A stretch of 53,690 nucleotides of DNA from Candidatus Rifleibacteriota bacterium (GTDB lineage Bacteria > Muiribacteriota > Ozemobacteria > Ozemobacterales > Ozemobacteraceae), in contig JADFXM010000050.1 of NCBI GenBank assembly GCA_015233565.1, positions 1-53,690 of the forward strand. The letters are read 5' to 3'. The translations under genes were made by a program, and so were the position numbers. The notes under the pieces are model-generated. The model was given only the letters and a program-made list of their open reading frames with translations, was not told the origin of the DNA and did not search any database. This document shows positions 52,341 to 53,690 of this stretch, piece by piece; position 1 is the first letter of the stretch; each line of letters starts with the position of its first letter.

Positions 52341-53414
52341 ATGCAGATCGCGAATCCGTTTTATGACACGGTTTTCAAATATCTGATGGAAGACAGCAAA
52401 GCTGCCATGCTTTTGCTGGGAAAAATCATTGGAAAAAAGATAATTTCAATTAAACCAAGACCTCAGGAAATCGTTATTCCGCGCGATACTCCTTCAAAAC
52501 ATGCGGTTTATCGCATGGATTTTTCAGCGGTGGTAAAAACATCAACCGGGCAAAGATGTGTAATCGTAGAAGTTCAGAAGGCTAAGAAATCATCAGATAT
52601 TCTTCGGTTCCGGCGCTATCTTGGCAAGCAGTATGCAAACCCTGAAAATATCCAGGTAAGCGGAAAAAAACAGAAAGGTATTCCAATAATAAGCGTTTAT
52701 TTTCTTTGCCACGATCTTGAAGGCATTGACGCTCCGGTAATAAAGATTTCCAGAACTTACATGGATATCACCACAAAGAAAATCTACAATGTAAAAAATG
52801 ATTTCATAGAAAGCCTGACCCACGATAGTTACGTTATTCAGGGTACGAGGTTAAAACAGCGTCGTAGAAATGAACTTGAGGTTGTTCTTTCAATATTCGA
52901 TCCGGATAATGTTTCAAGTACTGAACATATTTTGAATATTGACGAAACAACTTTTCCAAACAAGTATTGTGAAATAATCAGGCGTTTGCGTGAAGCCGCA
53001 GAAAGCGATCTCATCAGAGAAACCATGTATGCAGAAGATGAGGTTCTGGGTGAAATAATAAAAGCTGAGCGGATTGCGGAAAAAGCTGTTGAAGATAAAA
53101 ACAAATTGATTAAAACACTTGAAGAGAAAGACAAAGCGATAGAAGAGAAAGACAAAGCAATAGAAGAGAAAGACAAAGCAATAGAAGAAAATAGTAAAGC
53201 GCTTGAAGAGAAAGGTCAAATCCTTGAGAGGATAGTATCAGCAATGATCAAATCAGGATTTTCCATTGAAAAAATATCAGAAGAAACGGGTGTCAGCACA
53301 GAAAAAATCACAGCTCTGATAAATGGCCCCAAAGACCGGGTTTCTGAGCCTTCAACGTTCTACGGTTCTTTCAAGCCAAAGAGGAAAATGAAAAAAGAAA
53401 AAAATGAAACATGA
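52341..53414 (+). CDS. Rpn-family recombination-promoting nuclease / PD-(D/E)XK transposase-family protein
   Basis: This protein of about 357 residues starts with MQIANPFYDTVFKYLMED, the usual N-terminus of PD-(D/E)XK nuclease-family transposases, so ATG 52341 is preferred over 52245; GGGGAAAAGG precedes it. The nuclease core has Asp in YRMDFSA and Glu in CVIVEVQKA (an ExQK variant of the D...ExK motif). The C-terminal third has a coiled coil with five heptads (EEKDKAI three times, then EENSKAL and EEKGQIL; DNA 53121-53225) and a short helix-turn-helix-like segment (FSIEKISEETGVSTEKITAL). Related Rpn proteins are DNA endonucleases that promote recombination. It is flanked by inverted MITE-end fragments. 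Autonomous movement is not shown. Confidence 0.9.
   Translation: MQIANPFYDTVFKYLMEDSKAAMLLLGKIIGKKIISIKPRPQEIVIPRDTPSKHAVYRMDFSAVVKTSTGQRCVIVEVQKAKKSSDILRFRRYLGKQYANPENIQVSGKKQKGIPIISVYFLCHDLEGIDAPVIKISRTYMDITTKKIYNVKNDFIESLTHDSYVIQGTRLKQRRRNELEVVLSIFDPDNVSSTEHILNIDETTFPNKYCEIIRRLREAAESDLIRETMYAEDEVLGEIIKAERIAEKAVEDKNKLIKTLEEKDKAIEEKDKAIEEKDKAIEENSKALEEKGQILERIVSAMIKSGFSIEKISEETGVSTEKITALINGPKDRVSEPSTFYGSFKPKRKMKKEKNET
53121..53225 (+). repeat. 21-bp repeat coding coiled-coil heptads in the nuclease gene
   Basis: Five units of 21 bases encode seven-residue heptads. The first three units are nearly identical (EEKDKAI) and the last two diverge. Copy number could vary without a frame change. 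Confidence 0.85.
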
Positions 53415-53551
53415 TTATCAATCATGAAAATCTGTTGTAAATGCATTTTTTACCAATTCCACAAAATAATAACGTAACTTTTTAGACGGTTTTTCCGCGC
53501 CAGAAGCTTGATCAAACCTATATATTTGCGTGAATACTTTTAATTGTTGGC

Positions 53552-53576
53552 ATTATACCATTAATAATTAGTTCGT
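53552..53576 (-). repeat. inverted MITE-end-like fragment downstream of the nuclease gene
   Basis: The complement reads ACGAACTAATT then TGGTATAAT, matching the fragment at 52258-52290 with four mismatches over 24 bases. It is about 140 bases after the nuclease stop. The rest of 53415-53690 has no confident gene. Confidence 0.45.
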
Positions 53577-53690
53577 AGGTTTCAATCTTCTTGGCTGCTG
53601 AAGAAATTTTCCGACAACGTTGGGAGCCAAAGGCGATGAAGCAACCTTATTCGAAAAAAATTGAATATTCAGAAAAACGTCCAACGCTTT

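Noticed and set aside
53636..53690. 18-codon open frame at the right edge (MKQPYSKKIEYSEKRPTL)
   Set aside because: It could be the start of a gene running off the window, but the ribosome site is poorly spaced and it is too short to judge.
1..53690. tRNA, rRNA or CRISPR arrays
   Set aside because: I found no T-loop/acceptor pattern, no rRNA-like conserved stretch and no regularly spaced direct repeats with unique spacers. The tandem repeats seen have no spacers.

Overview
The window comes from an AT-rich bacterial chromosome with a diderm (Gram-negative) cell plan. TolC-like outer-membrane channels, RND pumps, a FadL-type porin and many exported proteins show the outer membrane. A soluble NuoE/NuoF/NuoG-GltD iron-sulfur flavoprotein complex beside glutamate dehydrogenase points to an anaerobic or fermentative metabolism based on NAD(P)H and ferredoxin. 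Most starts have strong Shine-Dalgarno sites, and GTG and TTG starts occur. HEAT-repeat proteins, SpoIIE-type phosphatases and secreted orphans would suit an uncultured lineage such as Candidatus Riflebacteria, but no marker gene here proves a taxon. That placement is a guess.

Layout: 1-183 is the tail of an unknown gene. 430-1716 (-) is glutamate dehydrogenase, divergent from a three-gene redox operon (2121-8109) that looks like an electron-bifurcating transhydrogenase of the NfnABC/Stn kind. 8507-15696 (+) is a tetracistron of a YVTN propeller, a TolC-like channel, an RND adaptor and an RND pump. The TolC gene carries an 18-bp tandem repeat between its only good ribosome site and its signal peptide. 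15697-16660 is a junkyard with a TIR element carrying 9-bp direct repeats, a 221-bp MITE-like repeat and an AAA/DUF4143 gene remnant. 16661-20019 holds a HEAT protein and a FadL-like porin. 20506-22665 is a PocR-PAS hybrid histidine kinase.

22741-31515 (-) is a probable partner-switching operon: a HEAT-repeat membrane protein, a STAS antagonist and two paralogous membrane PP2C phosphatases, with no kinase gene. 31982-38010 (+) encodes three exported proteins I cannot assign: one with an internally duplicated C-x3-C module, then two paralogues of about 700 residues. 38754-45059 is a second, unrelated tripartite RND efflux operon. 45690-49085 is an operon of an exported orphan, a transglutaminase-elicitor-like (TGase_elicitor) enzyme and a Reg_prop propeller. 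A second 221-bp MITE copy lies just upstream.

49191-51939 (-) encodes a DUF350-like small membrane protein, translationally coupled to a Tim44-like membrane protein that carries three consecutive Hint (bacterial intein-like) domains. This is the most striking locus in the window. 52341-53414 is an Rpn/PD-(D/E)XK transposase-family nuclease, flanked in inverted orientation by ends related to the 221-bp MITE. I see no tRNA, rRNA or CRISPR.
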